A stretch of 64,000 nt of DNA, from NCBI GenBank assembly GCA_002395235.1, contig DGWK01000011.1:1-64000 (forward strand). The letters are read 5' to 3'. The notes below the pieces were generated by a model. That model did no database searches. It had not been told where the DNA came from and was given only the letters and a program-made list of their open reading frames with translations. Position 1 is the first letter of the stretch. Each line of letters opens with the position of its first letter. This DNA comes from Lachnospiraceae bacterium UBA4260 (lineage in GTDB: Bacteria > Bacillota > Clostridia > Lachnospirales > Lachnospiraceae). This document shows, piece after piece, positions 8,767-17,177 of this stretch. The position numbers and the translations under genes are program-made.

Positions 8767-9324
8767 CTATCGAACGGTTTCCTTTGCCCCGATACCAGGC
8801 AGATCTCCTGAGATCAGTGCCATCCCGGATGACTTCGAGTACTGGGAAATCTTATCGGCGACACTGTCCGTCATTCCCTTCTCGGCTTTGGCGGTCATTT
8901 CTCTTCCTGCCTTCCGCGCCTGGAGCCCGGCCTCCTGCATCACTGCCGCGCCTCTTCCGGCAGCTGCAGACACTCCGAAAGTCACCGGCGCTGCCGCATC
9001 GCCCATTGCCTGTGCTGCCTTCTCTGTACTCCTGGTAACAGCTTCGTCTGCCTTGTTAGCAGCCTCTTTTTTTGCGTCGACAGCTTTGTTTTTTAAGGCT
9101 TTCATAGCTTTGTTCAGGGGCTTCTTAAAGGCTTTCTCCGCCTTTTTCACCAGATCCTTAACAGGTTTAGGTGCTTTATCTTTTAACCTTTCTATGGGCT
9201 TTTTTGCCGCCTTCTGCGAGGCCTTGCGGGTCGTCCTGTCCGCGCTTTCTTCTCTTTCCCTGCCTTGCTGCAAGATCATATCCAACAGCGTGCCGGCAGC
9301 GTTTTTGATCTCATTTCCTTCCAT
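8767..9324 (-). CDS. Unrecognised lysine/alanine-rich protein
   Basis: 185 residues, not recognised. The middle (about 30-105) is very rich in Lys and Ala and probably forms helix or coiled coil. There is no signal peptide or membrane segment. The tail contains GMALISG at 167-173, closely like GTALISG at 166-172 of the next protein upstream. The start follows GGGAGGAG, which overlaps the end of the preceding gene, so the two are translationally coupled. Composition and context suggest a protein of a mobile or accessory locus (inference only). Confidence 0.6.
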   Translation of the reverse strand: MEGNEIKNAAGTLLDMILQQGREREESADRTTRKASQKAAKKPIERLKDKAPKPVKDLVKKAEKAFKKPLNKAMKALKNKAVDAKKEAANKADEAVTRSTEKAAQAMGDAAAPVTFGVSAAAGRGAAVMQEAGLQARKAGREMTAKAEKGMTDSVADKISQYSKSSGMALISGDLPGIGAKETVR

Positions 9325-9327
9325 GGC

Positions 9328-9891
9328 TCAACTCCTCCCTCTGCTGATATCAGGCATTTTACTATCCAGGCCTCTGCCACTGATCAGGGCGGTCCCACCG
9401 GGTACCGCTGAGCGGGCAGCCGCCTTTGCGATAGTCGCGCTAATATCCTTACTGACGACCGGGCTCTTTCTTTTGCCGGACACCTCCCTGCCGGGGTTGG
9501 GTTCTTTTTCAGCCGTTTTCTCTGCACCTCTCCGGGCTTTTTCCCCGCCAGTAATGTCTTTGTTTTCTGCTTTCTCCCGAACCGCCTTTTCTTTTGCAAG
9601 GATCTCTTCACCGTTTTTCTGAGTCTCTGCGCCTAAAGATTCCTTGAGGATCCCGATCATTTTCGAGGCCATATTCACAAGCTTGATCTTCAGGTTCTCG
9701 AATTCTCCCTGTTCGGCCGCACCGTCACCAAACACCTTTTCCAGGCCGTTCTTGATCCCCCATCCGACCACTGTCCAGGGCTTCCAGTTCGCGTACCAGC
9801 CGCTGTAGGCCTCCAGTATGTTCGGTGCTCCCCTGAATTCCTGCCCCGCGCTTTCATCTTTCGTGTTATTATCCGGATTTCCCGCTCCCAT
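9328..9891 (-). CDS. Unrecognised protein with ALISG tail motif
   Basis: 187 residues, not recognised. The start at 9891 is favoured over 9918 because GGAGGAG lies just before it and it then barely clears the previous gene. The N-terminal part is tryptophan-rich (GWYANWKPWTVVGWGIKNGL, about 31-50). The middle (90-145) is charged and low in complexity. The tail has GGTALISG near 165-172, shared with the downstream 185-residue protein. The three genes from 10888 to 8767 are packed end to end like an operon. Confidence 0.6.
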   Translation of the reverse strand: MGAGNPDNNTKDESAGQEFRGAPNILEAYSGWYANWKPWTVVGWGIKNGLEKVFGDGAAEQGEFENLKIKLVNMASKMIGILKESLGAETQKNGEEILAKEKAVREKAENKDITGGEKARRGAEKTAEKEPNPGREVSGKRKSPVVSKDISATIAKAAARSAVPGGTALISGRGLDSKMPDISRGRS

Positions 9892-9901
9892 GATACTCCT
9901 C

Positions 9902-10888
9902 CTATTTTGCCATGCCACGCTCCATCTCCTGGAACGCCATCCCCATAATGTGTGCGATATTAGCTCTCTGACCGTCCCTGATCACCGCAGGCTTTTTAAG
10001 CGTCGCCCATTCCAGGGCTCCAATGGTCGCGCTTCTCGTAAGCTGCGTCCCGGTCTCCCTGACCACTCTCACAGTTACCCGGCCAGCAATCTCTCTGCCT
10101 TTCGACTCATCCATCCTGCCAATCTCGGCGACAGCATCACGGAAGTCGTCATCCCGGATCTTTCCGTCCGGTGTATACATCTTCAGTTTCCCGTCTCTTT
10201 TGAAACGTATCTCACGCCCATCCTGCAATTTCTCCGTATGGAGGGTCTGCTTCTTCTCGTCCATACCGGCTACTGCCTTGTCATATATATCCCGGCTGAT
10301 CTCGATCCCGTCACGTGTTTCCCTGACAGTCCCTTTTTCGACCGGTCTGTTCACGGACGCCTCTTCTCCATCAATCTTCAATCTCATCCTGGCCTCGATC
10401 CTGTGGCCACTGCTATCATAGATCCGGCTGCCTGCGCGGGAAGGGTTCGGGCTCCCCAGGATCTCTTTCCTGGCACTTTCCCAGATCCCTTTCCCTACTC
10501 TTATACAAGGATCTGCCTTTACGGTGCTGATCCCTTCAAGACGACTGTCTATCTCGGCTTCTTCCCCGTTGACACGCATGTTCAGCCTGCACATGACCGT
10601 ACTGCCGCCCGGCGTTATAAATCCGTATGCTTTTGTGCCATTTTCCATCATTGCCCTGTAGGCTTTGTCCCAGTCTTCCTTGCTGATGCTCGCGGCGCCG
10701 TATCTCTCGCTCGTTTCACCCTGCCGCAGGCCAGGGTCTATAACAGCATCCTTACCGTTTACCCTGACATGGATCCCACATTCAAATACTGTTCCGTCTT
10801 TCGCTGTTCCCGCCCACATGGGTTTCCCCGTCTCTTCGATATGTTCATACGCTTCATCCCACAGCCCCTTCTTTTTACTCTTCCACAA
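9902..10888 (-). CDS. Unrecognised protein with four ~63-residue repeats, possibly 5'-truncated
   Basis: 328 residues, not recognised. Repeats begin at W10, W73, W136 and Y202, each with an aromatic-Asp/Glu-x-Ala start, a glycine turn, and a strand-like segment such as VRVNGKDAVID (41-51), MRVNGEEAEID (104-114) and LKIDGEEASVN (170-180). The fourth copy is more divergent. The only start is a TTG/GTG region lying inside the last codons of rlmI with no clear ribosome site, and the first repeat starts almost at once. The gene may therefore have lost its 5' end. It is coupled to the 187-residue protein downstream. Confidence 0.55.
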   Translation of the reverse strand: MWKSKKKGLWDEAYEHIEETGKPMWAGTAKDGTVFECGIHVRVNGKDAVIDPGLRQGETSERYGAASISKEDWDKAYRAMMENGTKAYGFITPGGSTVMCRLNMRVNGEEAEIDSRLEGISTVKADPCIRVGKGIWESARKEILGSPNPSRAGSRIYDSSGHRIEARMRLKIDGEEASVNRPVEKGTVRETRDGIEISRDIYDKAVAGMDEKKQTLHTEKLQDGREIRFKRDGKLKMYTPDGKIRDDDFRDAVAEIGRMDESKGREIAGRVTVRVVRETGTQLTRSATIGALEWATLKKPAVIRDGQRANIAHIMGMAFQEMERGMAK

Positions 10889-12125
10889 CCTGGAAAATGT
10901 AAAATTTTAAATAATATGACTCATCCGACGACCACAGGATCGGGTGGTCGGGCGCCTGGGTCCGGAATTCGATCTGGCGGAGCCTTCTGTGTGCGTCCCT
11001 GGCGGCCTCCCCGATGGTCTTTTTAAAGAGCTCGGGATCCATGAAGTGGGAGCAGGAGCAGGTGACCAGAAAGCCGCCGTTCCTGACAAGCTTCATGCCG
11101 CGCAGGTTGATCTCTCTGTAGCCGCGGGCGGCGGCTTTGATGGAGTTTCGGGACTTTGTGAAGGCCGGCGGATCCAGGATGACTACGTCATACTGCTCAC
11201 CTTTTTCAATGAGCTCGGGCAAAAGAGCGAAGACATCGCTGCACAGGAAGGAAACTCTGTCCTCCACGCCGTTGAGCCGCGCGTTCTCCTGCGCCTGCTC
11301 GACAGCCAGGTCCGAGGCGTCGACGGCGGTCACGGAGGCAGCACCGGCGATGGCCGCATTGAGGGCAAAAGATCCCGTGTGCGTAAAGCAGTCCAGAACC
11401 TTGGCGCCGCCGCACAGTCGGTGGATCGCCCGACGGTTGTCCTTCTGGTCCAGGAAGAAGCCGGTCTTCTGGCCGTTCTCGACGTCGACCATATAGCGGA
11501 CGCCGTTCTCGGTGATCTGTATTTTGGTATCGAAGGGAGCCGTCAGGAAGCCCTTTTCGCGGGGCATGCCTTCGAGCTCGCGGACCTTGGCGTCGCTCCG
11601 CTCATAGATGCCGCGCACTTTGATGCCATCTTCTGCCAGGACCGTCACAAGCGCCGCCAGAATATAGCCTTTGAGGCGGTCAATGCCAAGAGCCAGGGAT
11701 TCGACCACCAGAATGTCCTCATATTTGTCGACGGTGAGACCGGGCAGGAAATCAGCCTCGCCGAAGAGAAGGCGGCAGCTGGAAGTGTCGATCACTTTTT
11801 TGCGGTATTCCCAGGCGCTGCGCACTCTCTGCGCCAGAAAAGCCGGCGTGACCGGATTCTCGCGGCGGCGGGAGAGGAGACGGACGGTGATTTTGGATTT
11901 CCGGTTGATGTACCCGTAGCCCATAAAATAGCCGTCGAAGTCCTCGACGGAGATGATATCGCCGTCTTCGAAGGTGCCGCGCATCTGCGCGATCTCATTG
12001 TCATAGACCCACAGGCCGCCGGATTTGATCGTGCGGCCTTCTCTTTTTTTGAGGACGACAGCCGCGTCGACGGCCAGGTCCCGTTCACTGTTTATATCGT
12101 AATTATTGACGTCAAATGCAAGCAT
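10875..12125 (-). CDS. rlmI: 23S rRNA m5C1962 methyltransferase, RlmI-like
   Basis: 416 residues. It methylates cytosine in large-subunit rRNA using S-adenosylmethionine. An N-terminal PUA-like RNA-binding part (about 20-95) precedes a Rossmann methyltransferase: VLDCFTHTGSFALNAA (SAM motif I), VILDPPAFTKS (motif IV) and VTCSCSHFM (motif VI, catalytic Cys). The C-terminal PDHPILWSSDESYYLKFYIF is characteristic of the family. The ATG follows GGAAGG at eight bases. Its last codons overlap the start of the repeat protein at 10888. That overlap marks the edge of the accessory segment. Confidence 0.88.
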   Translation of the reverse strand: MLAFDVNNYDINSERDLAVDAAVVLKKREGRTIKSGGLWVYDNEIAQMRGTFEDGDIISVEDFDGYFMGYGYINRKSKITVRLLSRRRENPVTPAFLAQRVRSAWEYRKKVIDTSSCRLLFGEADFLPGLTVDKYEDILVVESLALGIDRLKGYILAALVTVLAEDGIKVRGIYERSDAKVRELEGMPREKGFLTAPFDTKIQITENGVRYMVDVENGQKTGFFLDQKDNRRAIHRLCGGAKVLDCFTHTGSFALNAAIAGAASVTAVDASDLAVEQAQENARLNGVEDRVSFLCSDVFALLPELIEKGEQYDVVILDPPAFTKSRNSIKAAARGYREINLRGMKLVRNGGFLVTCSCSHFMDPELFKKTIGEAARDAHRRLRQIEFRTQAPDHPILWSSDESYYLKFYIFQVVEE

Positions 12126-12268
12126 GCTCTGTTTCCTTCCATAGGCTTCTGTTTTCTGTTGTTAGTATGAGCAGCTCTCATTATCGGCGTTCTTAGTTGC
12201 GGCGTCAAGTTCCGCTGAGCGGGTGCCAAAGCGGAAAGCGGGAAAGCGGCCGCAAATCCGCACTATTC

Positions 12269-12297
12269 TTGACTGTAAACGATAAAAAGACTATTCT
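12269..12297 (+). promoter_or_regulatory. Sigma-A-type promoter for degV
   Basis: TTGACT at 12269-12274 and TATTCT at 12292-12297, separated by 17 bases, about 60 bp before the degV start. It is the only good promoter in the 233-bp gap after rlmI. Confidence 0.6.
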
Positions 12298-12358
12298 AGA
12301 AAGATAGATTAAACACGATGCGGGCAGGCATGATCAGGTCTGCCGCAGGGAGAAGCTT

Positions 12359-13213
12359 ATGAACAAGGATAAAGTTGCAGTTCTTACTGACTCGGGGTGT
12401 GATGTCCCCCAGAATTTCAGAGAAAGGTACAATATCTGGATGCTGCCTCTGCGTGTCATGTATCCGGAGAAGGATTATGAGGACGGCGTAAATATTGACC
12501 CGCTGATGGTCTACCGGCGCTTCCCCGACGAGTATCCAAGCACCTCCACGCCTTCACTGGCAGAAGTGCAGGATATGTTTGACAGGATCCGCGAGGCGGG
12601 CTATGAGAAGATCATTGCAATCGCGATCTCGAGCGGCCTGAGCGGCACGTTCAACACGATCCGTCTGGCGGCATCGCAGCAGGATGAGCTGGAGGTCTAT
12701 GTATTTGATACAAAGAACATCTCCGTCGCCTCGGGGATCTGGGCGATCTGGGCAGCTTCCAAGCTGGAGAACGGCTGGTCTTTCGAGGAAGTAAAGACTG
12801 GTCTTGAGAACAAGATCTATGACTCCAAGGTAATGTTCTACATGGACACCCTCAAGTACCTCAAAAAGGGCGGCAGGATCGGAAAGGTCACCTCTGTTGT
12901 CGGAGAAGTGCTCAACCTAAAGCCGATCATTTCCTGCAATGAGGAAGGCATCTACTATACTGTAGGGCTGATCCGGGGCGCCAAGCAGGGCAAGAAAAAG
13001 CTTCTGAACGAGATGCTGCAGTTCTGCAAAGGGCATCACTGCTGGATCATCGTCGGACACGGGGATGCCAACGAGGAAGCCGGAAGGATGCTGGAACTGG
13101 TGGAGACGCAGCTGACCAGCAAGGAGATCCTTTTCGTGAAGCAGATCAACGCCACCCTGGCTATTAACACCGGGCCCGGACTAGTGGGACTGTGCGCGCT
13201 GCTCGACCCGTGA
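12359..13213 (+). CDS. DegV family fatty-acid-binding protein
   Basis: 284 residues. DegV/FakB proteins bind a fatty acid and present it to the kinase FakA for phospholipid synthesis. Family features are the opening VAVLTDSGCDVP, the pocket motif AISSGLSGTFN near residues 83-94, and the late region YMDTLKYLKKGGRIGK. The length fits the family. The start ATG follows a weak GGGAGA. No FakA gene is visible in the window. The lipid ligand cannot be predicted. Confidence 0.85.
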   Translation: MNKDKVAVLTDSGCDVPQNFRERYNIWMLPLRVMYPEKDYEDGVNIDPLMVYRRFPDEYPSTSTPSLAEVQDMFDRIREAGYEKIIAIAISSGLSGTFNTIRLAASQQDELEVYVFDTKNISVASGIWAIWAASKLENGWSFEEVKTGLENKIYDSKVMFYMDTLKYLKKGGRIGKVTSVVGEVLNLKPIISCNEEGIYYTVGLIRGAKQGKKKLLNEMLQFCKGHHCWIIVGHGDANEEAGRMLELVETQLTSKEILFVKQINATLAINTGPGLVGLCALLDP

Positions 13214-13312
13214 CGGCGCCACTTGCAGGCTTTGAATCGCAACGTGAAAATTTTTCAACACAAATATTAATTTAATTTCATAATTACACTGGAAAATTCA
13301 AAAGTGTAGTAC

Positions 13313-13318
13313 TATAAT
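13313..13318 (+). promoter_or_regulatory. -10 box of a putative ilvE promoter
   Basis: A perfect TATAAT about 70 bp upstream of the ilvE start, in an AT-rich stretch. The matching -35 (TGGAAA at 13290-13295, 17-base spacer) is poor, so the promoter may need an activator or may not be real. Confidence 0.4.
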
Positions 13319-13388
13319 TGTTCGGGAAATGCACCACACTAAAGTGATGAATTATATGAGACTAGTAAGTGATCAGGAGGAAACAGTA

Positions 13389-14423
13389 ATGGTTGCGAAG
13401 AAAGACATTGATTGGGGTAACCTGGGATTCAGTTATCATGTGACAGATAAGAGATATGTGTCCATGTATCAGAACGGCAAATGGGATGACGGCGCTCTCA
13501 TTTCTGATGACAAGATCGTAATGAGCGAGGACGCCGGCGTTCTTCAGTATTCCCAGTCGGTCTTTGAGGGACTTAAGGCTTACGAGACGGAAGACGGACA
13601 CATCGTATGTTTCCGCCCCGACCTCAACGCGCAGAGAATGTATGATTCGGCGCTGCGTCTTGAGATGCCTCCGTTCCCTGTGGACAGATTTGTCGAAGCC
13701 GTCAAGGAGACCGTCAAGGCCAATGAGGCGTGGGTTCCTCCGTACGGCACAGGCGCTACTCTTTATATCCGCCCTTACATGTTCGGAATCAGCCCTGTAA
13801 TCGGCGTTAAGCCCGCAGACGATTACATGTTCCGTATCTTTACAACGCCGGTAGGCCCTTACTTCAAGGGCGGCGCGAAGCCGATCGTCGTCCGCGTCAG
13901 TGATTTTGACCGCGCGGCCCCCAGAGGAACCGGCCACATCAAGGCGGGCCTCAACTATGCGATGAGCCTTCACGCTATTGTGGACGCGCATAAGCAGGGC
14001 TTTGCGGAGAATATTTACCTGGATCCCGCGACAAGGACCAAACTCGAAGAGACAGGCGGCGCCAATATCCTTCTGGTAGATCAGGACAACACGCTGGTCA
14101 TCCCCGCTTCCGACAGCATTCTTCCTTCCATCACACGCCGCTCCATCCACTATGTGGCAGAGCATTACCTGGGCATGAAGGTGGTCGAGAGAGAGGTCCT
14201 TCTGTCCGAGGTCGAGGCCGGCGAGTTCAAGGAGTGCGGACTCTGCGGCACGGCGGCAGTCATCTCCCCGATCGGCAAGATCAATGACCACGGCAAGGAA
14301 ATCGAATTCTCCAACGGCATGGAGAAGATGGGCCCTGTCATGCAGAAGCTGTATGACACTCTTACAGGCATCCAGATGGGCAGGATTGAAGCTCCCGAAG
14401 GATGGATCGTAAGAATTGACTGA
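13389..14423 (+). CDS. ilvE: Branched-chain amino acid aminotransferase
   Basis: 344 residues. It transfers the amino group between glutamate and the keto acids of Leu, Ile and Val, using PLP. The start at 13389 follows AGGAGG at eight bases; the longer frame from 13329 has no such site. Family features are SVFEGLKAY near 58-66, the RPYMFGISP segment, GTGHIKAGLNYA near 180-191 (expected PLP-lysine region) and LCGTAAVISP near 286. Length is as expected. It is followed by a long stem-loop. Confidence 0.92.
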   Translation: MVAKKDIDWGNLGFSYHVTDKRYVSMYQNGKWDDGALISDDKIVMSEDAGVLQYSQSVFEGLKAYETEDGHIVCFRPDLNAQRMYDSALRLEMPPFPVDRFVEAVKETVKANEAWVPPYGTGATLYIRPYMFGISPVIGVKPADDYMFRIFTTPVGPYFKGGAKPIVVRVSDFDRAAPRGTGHIKAGLNYAMSLHAIVDAHKQGFAENIYLDPATRTKLEETGGANILLVDQDNTLVIPASDSILPSITRRSIHYVAEHYLGMKVVEREVLLSEVEAGEFKECGLCGTAAVISPIGKINDHGKEIEFSNGMEKMGPVMQKLYDTLTGIQMGRIEAPEGWIVRID

Positions 14424-14466
14424 CAAAGCCCCTCAGTGAGAAAATCGGGAATCTGAAAGTGTATGA

Positions 14467-14509
14467 GAATGCCTCCTGCAAAGCCCGAAACGGCTTTGGG
14501 GAGGCATTC
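14467..14509 (+). terminator. Long stem-loop after ilvE
   Basis: GAATGCCTCC (14467-14476) pairs perfectly with GGAGGCATTC (14500-14509), and inside it AAAGCC pairs with GGCTTT. That gives a strong 16-pair structure. No U-tract follows, so termination is likely but not classical. Confidence 0.5.
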
Positions 14510-14563
14510 ATGCGGGGAAAGAACAGGATCTGCATGCGGTCTGCCCATAAAAGTCCGCAAATA

Positions 14564-14572
14564 TGGTACAAT
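14564..14572 (+). promoter_or_regulatory. Extended -10 promoter for the cytidylyltransferase gene
   Basis: TGGTACAAT matches an extended -10 element (TG-n-TANAAT), 40 bp before the start at 14612, with no clear -35. Confidence 0.45.
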
Positions 14573-14611
14573 AGAGCGAACTATAAATATACACTCAAGG
14601 AGGTTCTCTAT

Positions 14612-15349
14612 ATGAAGGCATTAATTCTGGCAGCAGGATTTGGCAGAAGACTTCAGCCTATAACTAATACCATGCCCAAGTCCATGGTCAAGGTAAACGG
14701 AACGCCGCTTCTTTGCAATGCGCTGAACAATGTCACGGCCTGCGGGATCACGGAGATCGGGATCGTCGTCGGTCACATGGCAGATTATATAAAGGAAAAC
14801 ATCGGCGACGAGTGGAACGGAGTGCCGGTTCGATATTTTGAAAACGAAAGATATCTGGAGACCAACAACGTCGTCTCCCTCTACAAAGCAATCGATTTCT
14901 GCGATGACGATATGATCATGCTCGAGTGTGACATCTATTATCACAAGGAAATGATTGAGAAGCTTCTTGAGGGCAAAGGCGAGTGCTCTATTTTGGTGAG
15001 CCCTTTCAATCCGGAGACCATGGACGGGTCCGTGATTCGCGTCGACGGCGACAAGGCGCTGGAGCTGATCCTGGGCAAATGGCAGGGAGAGGACTTCGAT
15101 TACGCGCCTACCCGCAAGACCGTCAATATGTACAAGTTCGAGAAGGACTTCGTAAAGAATAAATATATGCCCCTGATCCGCTGGTACGTGGAGTGCATGG
15201 GAGAGAACAGTTATTATGAAAAGGTTCTCGGAAGCCTCATGTATTACCGCGAGTGCGATTTCCGGATCGTGGAAGTTCCGGAGGAGATGTGGTGCGAGGT
15301 CGACGACGCCCAGGATCTGGCGAGGGCCAGGGCGAGATTCGGAGAATGA
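14612..15349 (+). CDS. LicC-like phosphocholine/nucleotidyltransferase
   Basis: 245 residues. The start at 14612 follows AAGGAGG. The N-terminus MKALILAAGFGRRLQP and the downstream PKSMVKVNGTPLL are the nucleotide-binding signature of the NTP-transferase superfamily. LECDIYY near 103-109 is the metal-binding Asp region, and EMWCEVDDAQDL near the end matches LicC/phosphocholine cytidylyltransferase-type proteins. The likely reaction activates a small phosphorylated head group with CTP for surface decoration. A licD gene 4 kb downstream supports that role (inference). A sugar-phosphate substrate is the alternative. Confidence 0.75.
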   Translation: MKALILAAGFGRRLQPITNTMPKSMVKVNGTPLLCNALNNVTACGITEIGIVVGHMADYIKENIGDEWNGVPVRYFENERYLETNNVVSLYKAIDFCDDDMIMLECDIYYHKEMIEKLLEGKGECSILVSPFNPETMDGSVIRVDGDKALELILGKWQGEDFDYAPTRKTVNMYKFEKDFVKNKYMPLIRWYVECMGENSYYEKVLGSLMYYRECDFRIVEVPEEMWCEVDDAQDLARARARFGE

Positions 15350-15360
15350 AATAACGTAGC

Positions 15361-15384
15361 GGCTCGCTCTGCGAGCCTTGAAAA
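15361..15384 (+). repeat. Leader hairpin copy upstream of iorA
   Basis: GGCTCGC, loop TCT, GCGAGCC, then TTGAAAA. This is the third stem of the structured leader element seen whole before ddl and plsC, here without its upstream stems. It lies 20 bp before the iorA ribosome site. Confidence 0.7.
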
Positions 15385-15404
15385 CAGAGAAAGAGGTACT
15401 GATT

Positions 15405-17159
15405 ATGAGCGAGAAGAAAATGATGCTCGGCAACGCGGCGATCGCCAGAGGCGTCTGGGAGGCCGGCGCCAAGGTCTCATCGGCCTATCCCGGCACGCCC
15501 AGCACGGAGATCAGCGAGGAACTGGTAAAGTATCCCGGCGTTTACGCGGAGTGGGCGCCCAACGAGAAAGTTGCCGCGGAGGTGGCGATTGGCGCTTCCA
15601 TCAGCGGCGTGAGATCTTTCTGCACCATGAAGATGGTCGGACTGAATGTAGCGGCGGACCCGCTGTATTCTTTCTCTTACATCGGCTGCAACGGTGGACT
15701 GGTCGCAGTCGTTGCTGATGATCCCGGCCTTTACAGCTCCCAGAACGAGCAGGACACCAGAATGGTGTGCCGCGCGGCGGCGATTCCCTGCATGGAGCCT
15801 GCGGATTCCCAGGAGGCAAAAGATTACATTAAATACGCCTATGAGATCAGCGAGAAGTTCGACACCCCGGTCATAGTCAGGACGACGACCCGCCTTGCGC
15901 ACTCCCAGTGTGAAGTTGAGCTGTGCGAGCGCGAGGAGATCCCGGACAAGCCGTACGAGAGAGATATTCAGAAGCATGTCATGATGCCAGGCATGGCCAA
16001 GAAGCGCCATGTGGTCGTCGAGCAGCGCATGAAGGACCTCGCGGAGTATGCCAATACAGCTCCCTTCAATAAGGTCGAGATGGGCGATATGACGCTGGAC
16101 GGCAAGAAGGTGGGCTTTATCACGGAAGGCATCGCTTACCAGTATGTCAAAGAAGTGTGCCCGAACGCCTCGATCCTCAAGCTCGGCATGTGCCATCCGC
16201 TTCCTAAGAAGCTCATCGAGGACTTCGCGTCCAAGGTAGATGTGCTCTATATTTTCGAAGAGCTGGAGCCCGTGGTGGAAGAGCAGGTCAAGTCCTGGGG
16301 CATTTCCTGCATCGGCAAGGAGATCTTCACGATTCAGGGCGAATACAGCGCCAACATGATCAGAGAGAAAGTTCTCGGAATGGACCTTGGAATCAAGGCT
16401 GCGCCTCAGATCCCGCCCAGACCTCCGATTCTCTGTCCGGGATGCCCGCACCGCGCGACTTTCTCTGTTTTGAGCAAGCTGAAGATCCACGCGGCCGGCG
16501 ATATCGGCTGCTATACGCTGGGAGCGCTGGCGCCTCTGTCCGTCGTAGACACGACGGTCTGCATGGGATCGAGCATCTCCTCCCTGCATGGCATGGAAAA
16601 AGCCAAGGGACACGATTATATCAAGAACTGGGTGGCAGTGATCGGTGATTCCACGTTCATGCACACGGGAATCAACTCCCTGATCAATATGTTCTACAAC
16701 CAGTCCCACGGCACAGTCATCATCCTTGACAACCGCACGACCGGCATGACCGGCCACCAGGACCACCCCGCGACCGGAAAGACCCTTTCCGGCGAGATCG
16801 TGCCTGCAGTTGATTTCACCAAGCTGTGCAACGGCATCGGCATCACAAACGTGCACGAAGTCAATCCCTTCGACCTTGACGCGCTGACCAAGGTCATCAA
16901 GGAAGAAGTGAACAAGGACGAGCTTTCCGTCATCATCGCGAAGGCACCCTGCGCGCTGCTCAAGGACCAGAAGCACCCTTACAAAGTGGAGCCTGTTCCG
17001 GAGAAATGTGTGCACTGCGGCGCCTGCCTGCGGCCCGGCTGCCCTGCTCTGACAAAGAGAGAAGACGGCTCGATCGCGATCGACAAGACCATGTGCAACG
17101 GCTGCGGCCTGTGCATGAGCCTGTGCAAATTCGGCGCTCTGCAGCAGGTTAAGGCCTGA
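15405..17159 (+). CDS. iorA: Indolepyruvate:ferredoxin oxidoreductase, alpha subunit
   Basis: 584 residues. With IorB it oxidatively decarboxylates aryl pyruvates (from Trp, Phe, Tyr) to aryl-acetyl-CoA, reducing ferredoxin. The N-terminal pyrimidine-binding domain starts GNAAIARGVWEAGAKVSSAYPGTPSTE. The TPP domain has CPGCPHRATF and GDIGCYTLG near 345-375 and GDSTFMHTG near 410. The C-terminus has a 2[4Fe-4S] ferredoxin domain, CVHCGACLRPGCP and CNGCGLCMSLC (about 530-575). The start ATG at 15405 follows AAGAGG. iorB follows by 18 bp in an operon. paaK at 24.2 kb may act with it. Confidence 0.95.
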   Translation: MSEKKMMLGNAAIARGVWEAGAKVSSAYPGTPSTEISEELVKYPGVYAEWAPNEKVAAEVAIGASISGVRSFCTMKMVGLNVAADPLYSFSYIGCNGGLVAVVADDPGLYSSQNEQDTRMVCRAAAIPCMEPADSQEAKDYIKYAYEISEKFDTPVIVRTTTRLAHSQCEVELCEREEIPDKPYERDIQKHVMMPGMAKKRHVVVEQRMKDLAEYANTAPFNKVEMGDMTLDGKKVGFITEGIAYQYVKEVCPNASILKLGMCHPLPKKLIEDFASKVDVLYIFEELEPVVEEQVKSWGISCIGKEIFTIQGEYSANMIREKVLGMDLGIKAAPQIPPRPPILCPGCPHRATFSVLSKLKIHAAGDIGCYTLGALAPLSVVDTTVCMGSSISSLHGMEKAKGHDYIKNWVAVIGDSTFMHTGINSLINMFYNQSHGTVIILDNRTTGMTGHQDHPATGKTLSGEIVPAVDFTKLCNGIGITNVHEVNPFDLDALTKVIKEEVNKDELSVIIAKAPCALLKDQKHPYKVEPVPEKCVHCGACLRPGCPALTKREDGSIAIDKTMCNGCGLCMSLCKFGALQQVKA

Positions 17160-17177
17160 GAGACGGGAGGTAAGAGA

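Noticed and set aside
12190..12260. GC-rich repeats (AAAGCGG) upstream of degV
   Set aside because: Short, imperfect and without a consistent fold; treated as ordinary intergenic sequence.
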